This document shows, piece by piece, positions 26,751-34,884 of a stretch of 64,000 nucleotides of DNA. The DNA comes from Bog-756 sp963710495 (lineage in GTDB: Bacteria > Actinomycetota > Acidimicrobiia > Acidimicrobiales > RAAP-2). The notes below the pieces were generated by a model, which was not told where the DNA came from, made no database searches, and worked only from the letters and a program-made list of their open reading frames with translations. The stretch covers positions 248,001 to 312,000 of the forward strand of contig CAVQAI010000007.1 in the NCBI GenBank assembly GCA_963710495.1. The letters run 5' to 3'. A program made the position numbers and the translations under genes. Within the stretch, counting starts at the first letter, position 1, and each line of letters starts with the position of its first letter.

Positions 26751-27746
26751 TCACTCGGCGATTTTGCCGATGGCACGCAACCAGGCGGTCGTCTTCTGCA
26801 AGCCATCATCGAGGCTGATGGGCTCGTAGCCCAAGCGCTTGTAGGTCTTCGAATCGGTCAGACGGCGGCGCGCCGGCCGCTCCGACGCCGCCTTGGTCGC
26901 AATGGCGACCAGGGTAGGGCCGAAGACCCGCGCCAGCTCAGGATCGTCCGACGGGGGGATGTCCCTCACTCGATGGTCCATTCCGGCGAGTTCACAGATA
27001 CGGCTGCACGCAGCCGCGATGCTCGTGACGTCTTCGGGGCGCCCGTCCAGCATGTACCGCTCCCCGGATACACCCCGATCGAGAGCCAGGAGGCAGCCCC
27101 GGGCCACGTCCTCGCTGTAGACCCAACTCACCGGAAACCGCAGATACTGCGTCATCCGCTGGCGAAGAGCCGACACGAGGACCCGATTGAAGCTCGTCTT
27201 CCCGAGCGCGTTGCTCGCTACTGGCGAGGGCCCGAAGATGGCTCCCGGATGCGCGCTGACGACATCCTGACCAGCTTCAGCCCGCGCCATGGCATCCTGA
27301 AATGCCGCCATTTTGGTGATGGTGTAGGGATCCGAGCTCGGCTCCTTCGACACGGGCGCATCCTCGCGGTCGAGTCCGCCCGAGGTGTCGAAGAACGTCC
27401 CGGTGCTGACGGCAACGACCCGTCGGAGCCCGAGCCGCTCGGCCGCGTCGAGAACGTTCTTCGTGCCCTGGGCGTTCACGGCCTCGAAGTCAGGCAGATT
27501 CTGGCTGGCCCCGCCCAGCAGCGCGGCACAGTGGACGGCAGCATCGGAGCCGGTTGCCCCACGGAGGACGTCCGTGGCATCGGTGACATCCCCGGCGACG
27601 ACCTCCACGCCCAGCGCCACCAGCGGATCCGTGTCGGCGGTGACGCGAGCCAAGGCCCGTACGTCGTCACCCCGCTCGACCAGGAGCCGGCAGACGTTGG
27701 CGCCGGCCAGGCCAGTGGCGCCCGTGACGAACACCGTCTGGCTCAT
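26751..27746 (-). CDS. NAD-dependent epimerase/dehydratase (extended SDR)
   Basis: Protein of 331 residues with FVTGATGLAGANV (6-18) for NAD and the active-site pair in DPYTITK (about Tyr144/Lys148). It resembles dihydroflavonol-reductase or 3-beta-HSD-like extended SDRs rather than sugar epimerases. Its ATG overlaps the stop of the upstream CMD gene by 4 bases, so the two are coupled. Substrate unknown. Its place in a catabolic cluster suggests oxidation of a cyclic alcohol, which is inference. Confidence 0.82.
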   Translation of the reverse strand: MSQTVFVTGATGLAGANVCRLLVERGDDVRALARVTADTDPLVALGVEVVAGDVTDATDVLRGATGSDAAVHCAALLGGASQNLPDFEAVNAQGTKNVLDAAERLGLRRVVAVSTGTFFDTSGGLDREDAPVSKEPSSDPYTITKMAAFQDAMARAEAGQDVVSAHPGAIFGPSPVASNALGKTSFNRVLVSALRQRMTQYLRFPVSWVYSEDVARGCLLALDRGVSGERYMLDGRPEDVTSIAAACSRICELAGMDHRVRDIPPSDDPELARVFGPTLVAIATKAASERPARRRLTDSKTYKRLGYEPISLDDGLQKTTAWLRAIGKIAE

Positions 27747-28330
27747 GCGGGGGCTTCTTCCGGAACGGCGCTGATGGCGGAGTCGACCTGGCTCGGGTCG
27801 TAGGCAATCACCGGTTGGCCGTCCCCGAATACGTCGAGCGTGTGGATGAATCGATGCAGGCCCATGGCGTTGGCGCAGGTGAAGCCGAGCTCGATGATCT
27901 GGGCGGCCGTGAATACTTCGCCCAGCTCGCGATAGGTCTCGTCGTCAATGGCGTGGTGGTCGGCAGAGAGCAAGTCGAGGAACTGCACGGCCAGGCGCTC
28001 CTGCTTCGTCAAATCGGCATGGCCGGGAGCGATCAGGCAAGCCACGTCCTCATCGGAGATGGAGTCGTGCTTCCGGGATTGCATACACGGCTGGCACTCA
28101 CCCAACTGAGCGCTCCGAATCCGGATCAGCTCGAGGATCCGTCCTCCGAGGAGGGTCTGCTGCCCCCAGGAACTCCGGGCCGCATTGGTCATCAGAATCT
28201 GATTCGTGCGGTAGGCGAAGATCTGGAGCGGGATCGGCGTTGCGTACGTGCCGTTCGCCACTCCGTCTTCGATGATTCGCCGTGGCTCTTCAGCGAGTTC
28301 ATCCAAGGGAATGGGTTCGATCCTTGGCAT
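27743..28330 (-). CDS. Carboxymuconolactone decarboxylase (CMD/AhpD-like) family protein
   Basis: Helical protein of 195 residues with the AhpD-like redox pair in GECQPCMQSRKHD. LLGGRILELIRIRSAQL before it and ELGFTCANAMGLHRF after it are family-typical. With the CxxC intact it may act as a peroxidase-like redox protein; true CMD enzymes lack that pair. It is the first gene of a coupled pair with the epimerase. Confidence 0.82.
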   Translation of the reverse strand: MPRIEPIPLDELAEEPRRIIEDGVANGTYATPIPLQIFAYRTNQILMTNAARSSWGQQTLLGGRILELIRIRSAQLGECQPCMQSRKHDSISDEDVACLIAPGHADLTKQERLAVQFLDLLSADHHAIDDETYRELGEVFTAAQIIELGFTCANAMGLHRFIHTLDVFGDGQPVIAYDPSQVDSAISAVPEEAPA

Positions 28331-28500
28331 GACTATCCCTCCTCGTTGGTGACGTCGATCGTCGAGGTCCGGGCCGGCGTCTTTGGCCTTCTCCCCTGCC
28401 TCTCGTCGAGCCTACAGGCGCACTCACCGGTACCGGAATGCCAATGGAGCACGCGTCGCCGGCATCGGCCCACGCGGCTGGTTGGGCGCTCGGTCCCGAC

Positions 28501-29295
28501 TCATTCATCGCTCCCGTTACCGCTACCGATATGTGCGGACATGCCACCGTCGATGGCGATCATCTGGCCCGTGATGTACCGGGACTCATCCGACGCCAGG
28601 AACAGAACCAGGTTGGCGATGTCTTCCGGCTCGCCGGGCTCGGGTACGAGGATCATTCGTCCCAATCCCTCCAGCATGCTCTCGGTGAGGTGGGCCCGCA
28701 CCGCATCGGTGATGACAAGACCCGGGACGATGGTGTTGACTCGCACCCCCTCCTTGCCGTAGCCGCTCGCCACGTACATGGTCAACGTATTCACACCCGC
28801 CTTGGAGACGCCGTAGGCGGTGCGGGTGCGATCGCCCTTGATCGATGCCCCCGAGGACATGTTGATGATCGACCCTCCGCCATCCCGGACCATCTCGGGA
28901 ATGGCATGTTTGCAGGTCAACATCTGGCTTCGCAGGTTCACGGCCATTGTCCGCTCCCAGACCTCGAGGTCCAGATCAGTGACCCGGGTGTCCCGCGAGA
29001 GGAACGCTGACTCGGTCAGGGCCGCGTTGTTGTGGACGATGTCGAGGCCATCGAACCGGCTGACGGTGGCGTGGATCGCACCGACGACCTCGCTCTCCTG
29101 GGACAAGTCGGCCGGGACCGCCAGAGCGGCTCCACCGTCCGCCTCGATGTCGCCGGCCACGGTCGAGGCCCGGTCACCGTCGATGTCCACGACGGCTACC
29201 GAAGCCCCCTCCCGAGCCAACGTTCGAGCAGTGGCGCCTCCGATCCCTCCGCCGCCGCCCGTCACGATGGCCACCTTGCCTTCGACCCGTCCCAC
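28501..29295 (-). CDS. Short-chain dehydrogenase/reductase
   Basis: Classical SDR of 264 residues. TGGGGGIGGATA binds NAD(P), NNAA is the variant of NNAG, Ser lies in INMSSGAS, Tyr and Lys lie in TAYGVSKAG, and the C-terminal YITGQMIAIDGGMS is standard. An acidic residue after the second strand (VVDIDGD) favours NAD(H). It lies 170 bases before the CMD-epimerase pair in the same direction. Substrate unknown. Confidence 0.87.
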   Translation of the reverse strand: MGRVEGKVAIVTGGGGGIGGATARTLAREGASVAVVDIDGDRASTVAGDIEADGGAALAVPADLSQESEVVGAIHATVSRFDGLDIVHNNAALTESAFLSRDTRVTDLDLEVWERTMAVNLRSQMLTCKHAIPEMVRDGGGSIINMSSGASIKGDRTRTAYGVSKAGVNTLTMYVASGYGKEGVRVNTIVPGLVITDAVRAHLTESMLEGLGRMILVPEPGEPEDIANLVLFLASDESRYITGQMIAIDGGMSAHIGSGNGSDE

Positions 29296-29411
29296 CGTCA
29301 GACCGCGTCCACGAGCATCGGCTGAGCCGCGGCTTCACCAGGACTCGCCAGAACTGGGCGTCGGCGACGAAGCCGGTCCAGGCATGTTGGCATCGGCTCT
29401 CCCTGTAGACG

Positions 29412-29458
29412 GCCACGGCGGCCACGGGCCACGGCGGCCACGGCGGCCACGGCGGCCC
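29412..29458. repeat. Short tandem repeat of GGCCACGGC
   Basis: Five near-perfect copies of a 9-base unit, GGCCACGGC, one of them shortened by two bases, fill this stretch between the SDR and SRPBCC genes. In the minus frame it would read as repeated Ala/Val/Ala-type codons, but no convincing gene covers it. Confidence 0.7.
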
Positions 29459-29552
29459 AGATTAAACCGCCCGATCAAATCGAGCGCGTCACATTCGATG
29501 CGGCCGCCCCGTGGGGTGCGCCCCAGCTGTTGGCTGTGGCACAACCTCTCCG

Positions 29553-30113
29553 TCAGACGGCGTGAAGAGCCCTCGGCCATGGCCGAGCGACATTCGCATC
29601 CGACACTGCGACGTGCGGCTGACTCGGTTGCCTAGTGCCCTGGCTCAGGCGCCCCATGCACGCCCCGACCGCGCTCGCCTGCCTCGAGGAGTCCCCGATT
29701 TCAGCCACTTCGGCCTCGACCGAACTCGCGAACCACTTACCGGCCACCTGGTCGTGGAACCACCCGAGCGGGCCGTGACCCATGTCCAGTTCCTCGACGT
29801 GATGGATGCGCGTCCCGCCTTCCACAGCCTCGATCTCGAACCAGGCGTGGAGGCCTCGCGGGACTCCGTGCTCCAGCGTGACGTCGATGCTGTGGGGTCG
29901 CTCCCAGCGATACCGAGTGATCACCGACCCCGGGAACCGACCGAGGAACTTGCCGTCTTCGCGGGCAAGCATGCCGTCGGGGGTGTCCGCCAGCTTGGTG
30001 ACCCAGACCATCTTGGTGTCGGCCTTCGTGTACTGGGCCGGGTCGAGCACGAAATCGAACACCTCATCGGGAGTGACCCCCGTTGCGACTGCAGTGCCTT
30101 CACCCCTGACCAT
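29553..30113 (-). CDS. SRPBCC (START/polyketide cyclase-like) protein
   Basis: Protein of 186 residues with a ligand-binding START-like fold over about 1-150: VTPDEVFDFVLDPAQYTKADTK at the start, GTRIHHVEELDMG in the middle, and the long C-terminal helix with HDQVAGKWFASSVEAEVAEI. The last 40 residues (SQGTRQPSQPHVAVSDANVARP) look disordered and may be read-through beyond the natural end. Such proteins bind hydrophobic molecules or act as cyclases and aromatases; the ligand is unknown. Confidence 0.75.
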   Translation of the reverse strand: MVRGEGTAVATGVTPDEVFDFVLDPAQYTKADTKMVWVTKLADTPDGMLAREDGKFLGRFPGSVITRYRWERPHSIDVTLEHGVPRGLHAWFEIEAVEGGTRIHHVEELDMGHGPLGWFHDQVAGKWFASSVEAEVAEIGDSSRQASAVGACMGRLSQGTRQPSQPHVAVSDANVARPWPRALHAV

Positions 30114-30200
30114 GGCTAGCCGATCCCCGTCGCCTTCCTTCTGCTGAGCACCCTGGGCCCAGGTAGCGTGCCTCGCGTCGCTCGTTGCGGATTACCAACC

Positions 30201-30636
30201 TCATGGATCACGGGGTCCTTCTGGGTATCTCATGAACTCCAACAGGTTACCGTCTGGATCGCGCACGTAGACACTGGAGCCGTTGATCCGGCGACCGCCT
30301 TCTCGCTCCACCGGGCCTTCGATGATGCGTGCCCCCGCTTGGCCGAGGATGGCGAGCAACGATTCCGTCGATCCCCCCCACACGAGGCAGATATCGCCAC
30401 AGGGCGGTATTGCTTCGGGCGCCCGCAGCTCGAAGCTCCGGCGCCAAAGTTCCGGGCGATGGAAATTGATCATCTGGTTCCCGAGGTAGACCTGAACCAA
30501 ATGAGGGCCCTCCACCACCTGCACGTCAAGCGAGCGATAGAAGCGCGATCATGGCTTGCGTGTCGTGCATTGGCAGCGCGATGTGATCGAAGCCGACAAT
30601 GGCGCCTGCCTCAGCCAGGCCTGGCGTGTCAGTCAA
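30201..30636 (-). pseudogene. VOC/glyoxalase-fold protein with one frameshift
   Basis: A vicinal-oxygen-chelate protein of about 140 residues is split near 30545. The first half (GFDHIALPMHDTQAMIA) runs into a stop. Removing one C lets it continue as FYRSLDVQVVEGPHLVQVYLG and on through SSVYVRDPDGNLLEFMRY, the usual VOC ending with a metal-ligand Glu. The natural start is probably the TTG at 30636, overlapping the amidohydrolase stop. The remaining 107-codon frame (30201-30524) lacks the first strand and one metal histidine, so it should not be active alone. Confidence 0.7.
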
Positions 30637-31735
30637 CGAACTCAAAGCCGTAGAGCTTCGCGCAGTTGAGGGCCGTGATCTTGCGGCGATCCTCATTCGG
30701 CAGCATTCCGAGTGTCTCTTCGATAGAGCGTTGCGATTCCGGAAAGGTACTGTCGGTATGGGGAAAGTCGGCTGCCCACATGCACGAGTCGGCACCGAGG
30801 TGCGGTATGAAGTGGTAGGCGAGCGCTTCCTCCTCGAAGGTAGCGATGACCTGTCTCCTGAACAGCTCGCTTGGCGCCACGCTGGGTGCGTAGTCGACCT
30901 TGTCGCGGAGGTTCTCCCACTCCATGTCCATCCGCTCCAAGAAGTACGGCATCCACCCGACGCCCGCCTCTGCCAGCACAAGTTTGAGTCCGGGGTGGCA
31001 CTCAAGGGCCCCGGAGAAGACCATGATGGCCAGCGCCTCGTCGAGTTGTAGGGGCAGGAGGGTTGCAAATGCAACCGACTGCCAACGGCCGACTTGGTAG
31101 CTCAGCCTCGGAGACGCACCTTCTTTGATGTGGAAACTCAGCGGGAGAGCAGTCTCTTCGGCGGTCGCCCACAGCCGGTCCCACGCCGGATCACCGGCAT
31201 CGAAGTCGAACACATCGATGATCGCCCCTCGGTGGCCCAGGCCGGCCACCCGTTCGAGCTCAGCGACGGCCGCCTCGGGCGAGTGACTGGGCAGGAACGG
31301 GAGAGCGCAGAGCCGATCGGGCGCAAAGGCATTGAACTCCTCGATCGCCCAGTCATTCCACGCCGCATAGCAGGCGGTCTGCAGATCGGGTTCGGGGATC
31401 GAGAGCGTGAGCGGGACGGGACCGTAGATGACCGAGGCCCAGACCCCGTCGAGGTCCATGTCCTCCAGCCGCAGCTTCGGGTTGCTCACACGAAAGCCGT
31501 CATCTTCGAGACCGGCGCGGGTGACGGCATTCAGGACCTGCAGCTTGTCCCCGTGGGGCAGGCCGCTGCGGCCCAGAACACGGTCGTTACAGACCCACAT
31601 CGGATCACCCTCGCCGGTGACGATGCGTGGACCTCGCTCGACGAGGTCCTTCGGCAATCGCGACTGCCATAGGCCCGTGGGAACCGCTCGCAGGTCCAGG
31701 TGATCATCACAGGAGTAAATGCTGGACTCATCCAT
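30629..31735 (-). CDS. Amidohydrolase 2 family metal-dependent hydrolase/decarboxylase
   Basis: TIM-barrel protein of 368 residues in the family of ACMSD and aromatic-acid decarboxylases. SCDDHLDL (about 8-15) supplies the first metal ligands, in the DxH variant of the usual HxH. SFHIKEG holds a middle histidine, LVLAEAGVGWMPYFLERMD is family-typical and WAADFPHTDSTFP holds the last Asp. AAAGGAAG precedes the ATG. The VOC gene follows directly with overlapping ends. This pairing suggests ring-cleavage or decarboxylation of a cyclic compound, but the substrate is not identifiable. Confidence 0.85.
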   Translation of the reverse strand: MDESSIYSCDDHLDLRAVPTGLWQSRLPKDLVERGPRIVTGEGDPMWVCNDRVLGRSGLPHGDKLQVLNAVTRAGLEDDGFRVSNPKLRLEDMDLDGVWASVIYGPVPLTLSIPEPDLQTACYAAWNDWAIEEFNAFAPDRLCALPFLPSHSPEAAVAELERVAGLGHRGAIIDVFDFDAGDPAWDRLWATAEETALPLSFHIKEGASPRLSYQVGRWQSVAFATLLPLQLDEALAIMVFSGALECHPGLKLVLAEAGVGWMPYFLERMDMEWENLRDKVDYAPSVAPSELFRRQVIATFEEEALAYHFIPHLGADSCMWAADFPHTDSTFPESQRSIEETLGMLPNEDRRKITALNCAKLYGFEFVD

Positions 31736-31972
31736 CCCCGCACTTCCTTTCCGTCTTCAAACGCTCCGGATTTGAGCTGTCACGGCAAGCGAAGGACGCC
31801 GTCGACTGCGGAAGCGCTCCAGATCCTACGGCAACGTTCGAGAGGCGGGGCACGTCCCGAGCGGGCCAGCGAGCCGTCATCATCTCCTAACAGGTACATC
31901 ACGGATCACCCATGGCTACAGGCGATAACTGACGAAGAGCCGGATGCACCGGCCCCATAGGAGGAACCAACC

Positions 31973-32362
31973 ATGAGCATCATCCCCGCGGCTAAGAAGG
32001 CCGTCGTTGGAGCAGTGGCTGTCGGAACACTGTCACTCGGCGCGGCAGGCGTCGCCGGAGCGGCCACGGCCGGGACGACCACCCCGACCCCGTCCACCCG
32101 ACTGGCCAGTTTCAACTGTGCCAACGCCACCAAGGTGCTGGACCGGATCCAAAAGGTCGAAGGCGACATCGCCGCCGGACTGCCCAAGCTGACTGCGGCC
32201 CAGGCCAAGGCGGCGGCGGCCGGACACACCAAGCTCGCTGACCGCCTAGCGAAGCGCATCACCCGGCTGAAGGGCGCGACGTTCACGAACCGCCTGGACA
32301 AGGCCGCCTCGGCCGTCGAGGCCAAATGCAACGTGCCTGCGCCGAGCGGCACGGGCAGCTGA
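31973..32362 (+). CDS. Small secreted protein of unknown function
   Basis: Protein of 129 residues. KKAVVGAVAVGTLSLGAAGVAGAA is a clear Sec signal peptide, with cleavage probably near residue 31. The mature part is helical and Ala/Lys-rich (LTAAQAKAAAAGHTKLADRL), framed by two cysteines (FNCANA and EAKCNV) that could form one disulfide. AGGAGG lies 9 bases before the ATG and a strong hairpin follows, so it is a compact single-gene unit. I do not recognise a named family. Confidence 0.75.
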   Translation: MSIIPAAKKAVVGAVAVGTLSLGAAGVAGAATAGTTTPTPSTRLASFNCANATKVLDRIQKVEGDIAAGLPKLTAAQAKAAAAGHTKLADRLAKRITRLKGATFTNRLDKAASAVEAKCNVPAPSGTGS

Positions 32363-32385
32363 ACCGGTCATTCCCGGTCCCAGAG

Positions 32386-32416
32386 GGCGGTGGGTCGAGG
32401 ACGTCGGCCCACCGCC
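32386..32416 (+). terminator. Hairpin after the small secreted-protein gene
   Basis: GGCGGTGGG (32386-32394) pairs perfectly with CCCACCGCC (32408-32416), and the stem extends inward by four more pairs including one G-T, leaving a 5-base loop. It begins 24 bases after the stop codon. No T-run follows, as is common in high-GC actinobacteria. Confidence 0.7.
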
Positions 32417-32681
32417 GTGGTTACACCTGGGGCGATGCCGTTGGGCTGGAGCCCGGCACGACCATGGTGCGGCCAGCAGCGGTCGGTTTCACTGACTGTT
32501 TTCTCCAAAGACGCCACACGCCGAGCAACGCCGCCGCTCCGAACAGGACGAAGGGCACCTCGATGAAGGCGGTAGGGGCCATCCCGCCCACCACCCCGGC
32601 GATGGCTTCCGCACCCACTTGGAGGGACTGGTTGTTCCCCAGCTGGCAGCGCAGCAGCAAGGGCTCTGGAAATCTGTGCGA

Positions 32682-32780
32682 TCACGGAGCTTGCACCTGC
32701 ACGGGCGTTGCACTGCCCTCGTTGCCCGAGGTGTAGAAGGTCCCGTCCCCCAGCTGGCCGTAGTAACCGTCGCCCCAGCA
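32682..32780 (-). pseudogene. C-terminal remnant of an RCC1-repeat protein
   Basis: The minus strand reads CWGDGYYGQLGDGTFYTSG and then EGSATPVQVQAP before a stop at 32682. The pattern CWGxGxxGQLGDGT...TPVQV is the bacterial RCC1/BLIP-II propeller repeat. Only one repeat remains; the upstream sequence is low-complexity and not coding. Confidence 0.6.
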
Positions 32781-32924
32781 GCCCCACCGTCGCCGGTCCG
32801 CCGGTCTCCCTGCCGGTCGCCGTCGGCCGTCGCCGTCCCTCTGCCCCTCGTCCGCCCTCTGCTCTCCCGTCCGCCTCCCGGCCGCTCTCCCGTCCTCTGG
32901 CTTCCTTTCTGTCGAACTGGCTAG

Positions 32925-32997
32925 TGGGCGCTGCCGGACTCGAACCGACGACCTGCTGGTTGTAAGCCAGCTGCTCTACCAACTGAGCTAAACGCCC
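32925..32997 (-). tRNA. tRNA-Val (anticodon TAC)
   Basis: A 73-base cloverleaf starts with GGGCGTT, pairing with AGCGCCC. It has D arm GCTC/GAGC, anticodon stem GCTGG/CCAGC with loop CTTACAA (anticodon TAC), T arm GTCGG/CCGGC with TTCGAGT, and discriminator A. CCA is not encoded. Its 3' end faces the low-GC island to the left. Confidence 0.95.
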
Positions 32998-33102
32998 TCG
33001 AAACCGATTTGGGCCCGAGCAATGCTCACAGTAGCGCCGGCCTTTCGATCCACAGCGTTCCCCCGTCACTGGCGACCCGCGTATCGACCGTCGCCACCGG
33101 AC

Positions 33103-33852
33103 TCAGCGCGACGGGCGCGCCACCGCCGACGAGAAGCTGGCCAGCAACGCTGGCGTGGCCGCCGCCACCGGAACTCGGCGAGCACGGTGGTCGATGGTGA
33201 CCAGATCATCCCCCCGCCGGTCCTCGATCACCGCGCCGGCCTCGAGACAGATCAGCATGGCACCGAGGTAGTCCCAGCTGCCTAGCTCCGACCCGCCGAT
33301 GGCGGCATAGCCGTCGAGCACCCCCTCGGCCACCGCACACAGGTCGAGGGCAGCTGCCCCGAGCGTCCGGTACTGGGACCAGCCGAGGTAGGCAGGTGGA
33401 TAGCCCGAGAACGCCACGATGGCCTCGCCGAGCTCGGTGCAACCCGACGGGCGGATGGCGGCACCGTCCCGCCGCGCCCCCCCACCCCGGACGGCGTCGA
33501 ACCGGGTGCCGCTGGCCTGGTTGACGACCAGCGCTACCCGCGGCCCGTCGGCGTCGATGGCGCACAGACTCGTCGCGTACCACGGGATACCACGCGACGC
33601 ATTGGTTGAGCCGTCGACCGGGTCGATCACCACGACGACCTCTCGGTCCGTCTCGTGCGCACCGGACTCCTCCGACATCACACCGAGCCCGGCCCTGTCG
33701 AGGACGGCCAGCGCCGCCGCATCGGCGGCCAGGTCCGACCGGTACTGCCCATGACGGGTGCCGGCGAGTCCCCAGTCATCCAGCTTGCTGAGCGCGCCGG
33801 CCACCGCCGATGCCGCGTCGTGCAGTACTCCGAGCAGCGCCTGGTCGTCCAT
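33103..33852 (-). CDS. Inositol monophosphatase family phosphatase
   Basis: Mg-dependent phosphatase of 249 residues. The metal motifs are EESG (about 70-73), DPVDGSTN (family DPIDGTxN) and WDYLGAMLICLEAGAVIED (family WDxAAG). Candidates are inositol-1-phosphatase, histidinol phosphatase (HisN) or a 3'(2'),5'-bisphosphate nucleotidase (CysQ); sequence alone does not decide. ATG at 33852 gives MDDQALLGVLHDAASAVA, the usual start helix. It is divergent from the next gene across 48 bases. Confidence 0.85.
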   Translation of the reverse strand: MDDQALLGVLHDAASAVAGALSKLDDWGLAGTRHGQYRSDLAADAAALAVLDRAGLGVMSEESGAHETDREVVVVIDPVDGSTNASRGIPWYATSLCAIDADGPRVALVVNQASGTRFDAVRGGGARRDGAAIRPSGCTELGEAIVAFSGYPPAYLGWSQYRTLGAAALDLCAVAEGVLDGYAAIGGSELGSWDYLGAMLICLEAGAVIEDRRGDDLVTIDHRARRVPVAAATPALLASFSSAVARPSR

Positions 33853-33900
33853 GGTTTCGACGATACCGGAGGAGTCCGGGACCGGTAGGCTGAGTCGCCT

Positions 33901-34458
33901 GTGGCAGTCATCGACGTGGCCGGGTACGTGGCCGACCTCAAGGACCACTCGGTCGACCACGGGTTTCATGTGCACGACGAGCGCCACTTCGTCGAGACCT
34001 ACTCCCTGCGACAGGTCTGGGAGGTGGAGCTGCACCCCGAGGACGGCTGCGGAGGCCCACTCGACCTGCACCTGGCCCTCGAGGTCGATCCGAGGACGCT
34101 GCTCTCGTTCGAGGACGCCGTCTTCGGCCTGCCCGAGGACGAGGAACCCCCCGACGAGTACCACTTCCCCCTCACCTTCACCTGGGCGCTCCCCCCGCTC
34201 CCCAACGGCCCGGACCTGCTCCGGCTGGCCATCGACCTGGCCGGCGTCGGTGGGATCGAGCTCCCCCTCGAGGTCTCGGCCATCGACTCCTACGCATCGG
34301 CCACCGATGCGGCCGAGCGGCGGCTCAACATCGTGGCCCGATCACCCGTGTCGCTCGCCCGCATCCTGGCCGGCGAGGAGATGATGTGCGAGGTGTTCGA
34401 CCGCTGCCTGGCCGTCAGCCGGTACCTGCTCGATTCGGCCGGCAGCTGGTTGGGGTGA
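33901..34458 (+). CDS. Conserved-looking protein of unknown function
   Basis: Acidic soluble protein of 185 residues with no membrane segment or recognisable active site. It has two halves: a beta-rich N-terminus (YSLRQVWEVELHPEDG, LDLHLALEVDPRTLLSF) and a helical C-terminus ending SRYLLDSAGSWLG. The length, composition and codon use look genuinely coding. Its stop overlaps the GTG of the lipoprotein (GTGA), so the two are coupled. I do not recognise a family. Confidence 0.65.
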   Translation: MAVIDVAGYVADLKDHSVDHGFHVHDERHFVETYSLRQVWEVELHPEDGCGGPLDLHLALEVDPRTLLSFEDAVFGLPEDEEPPDEYHFPLTFTWALPPLPNGPDLLRLAIDLAGVGGIELPLEVSAIDSYASATDAAERRLNIVARSPVSLARILAGEEMMCEVFDRCLAVSRYLLDSAGSWLG

Positions 34459-34884
34459 GTGACCCCGGCCCACGGAGAACACTCCGGCGCCTGGCCGTCG
34501 GAGGGATCATCGCCATCGGGCTCGGGACGGTGCTCAGCGCCTGCGGGACCAGCGGCACGGCTTTGGCCCAAGCAGGCCTGCACGCATGTCAACCGGTCGC
34601 TCTCCCTCCTGCACCGATCCGATGCGGGGACCGATCGAGCTGAGTCCGCCGAGCTCAAGGAGCAGGCCCTCGTCCAGCTGCTGACTGCCCTTCCGATCGC
34701 CGCCCAGGCCGCCGGTCAGGACGAGCAGTGGCAAGCTCTGATGACCACGATCTCGGAGAGCGACCGGGTGCCCGAGACGACACTGGTCGACGCCCTCACC
34801 GCCCAATGCCGGATGGCCGACAACTCCACCTTCAACCAACCCCCGCCGCCATCGTCGATACCGCCGCCCGACGTCGGGCCGTGA
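34455..34884 (+). pseudogene. Putative lipoprotein with one frameshift
   Basis: GTG at 34455 opens an N-terminus with LAVGGIIAIGLGTVLSACGTS, a lipoprotein signal with the lipid-accepting cysteine in LSAC. The frame then fails. Deleting one C of the CCC near 34570 joins it to KQACTHVNRSLSLLHRSDAG and on through AAQAAGQDEQWQALMTTISES to a proline-rich end at 34884. The mature part looks helical, with two cysteines. Translation is coupled to the upstream gene. Function unknown; probably intact in the organism if the indel is an assembly error. Confidence 0.65.

Larger units (their letters stand above)
32363..32924. other. 562-base gap between the secreted-protein gene and tRNA-Val
   Basis: After a hairpin (32386-32416), the minus strand holds a hydrophobic open frame (about 32421-32580, AFIEVPFVLFGAAALLGVW) that could be the membrane tail of a lost gene. 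Next comes an RCC1-repeat remnant (32682-32780), then a strongly strand-biased tract (about 32800-32915) with pyrimidines on the plus strand and purines on the minus. No complete gene is visible. Confidence 0.5.

Noticed and set aside
29401..29460. Possible CRISPR array from the GGCCACGGC repeats
   Set aside because: Unit of 9 bases, no spacers and no cas genes in the window; it is a simple tandem repeat.
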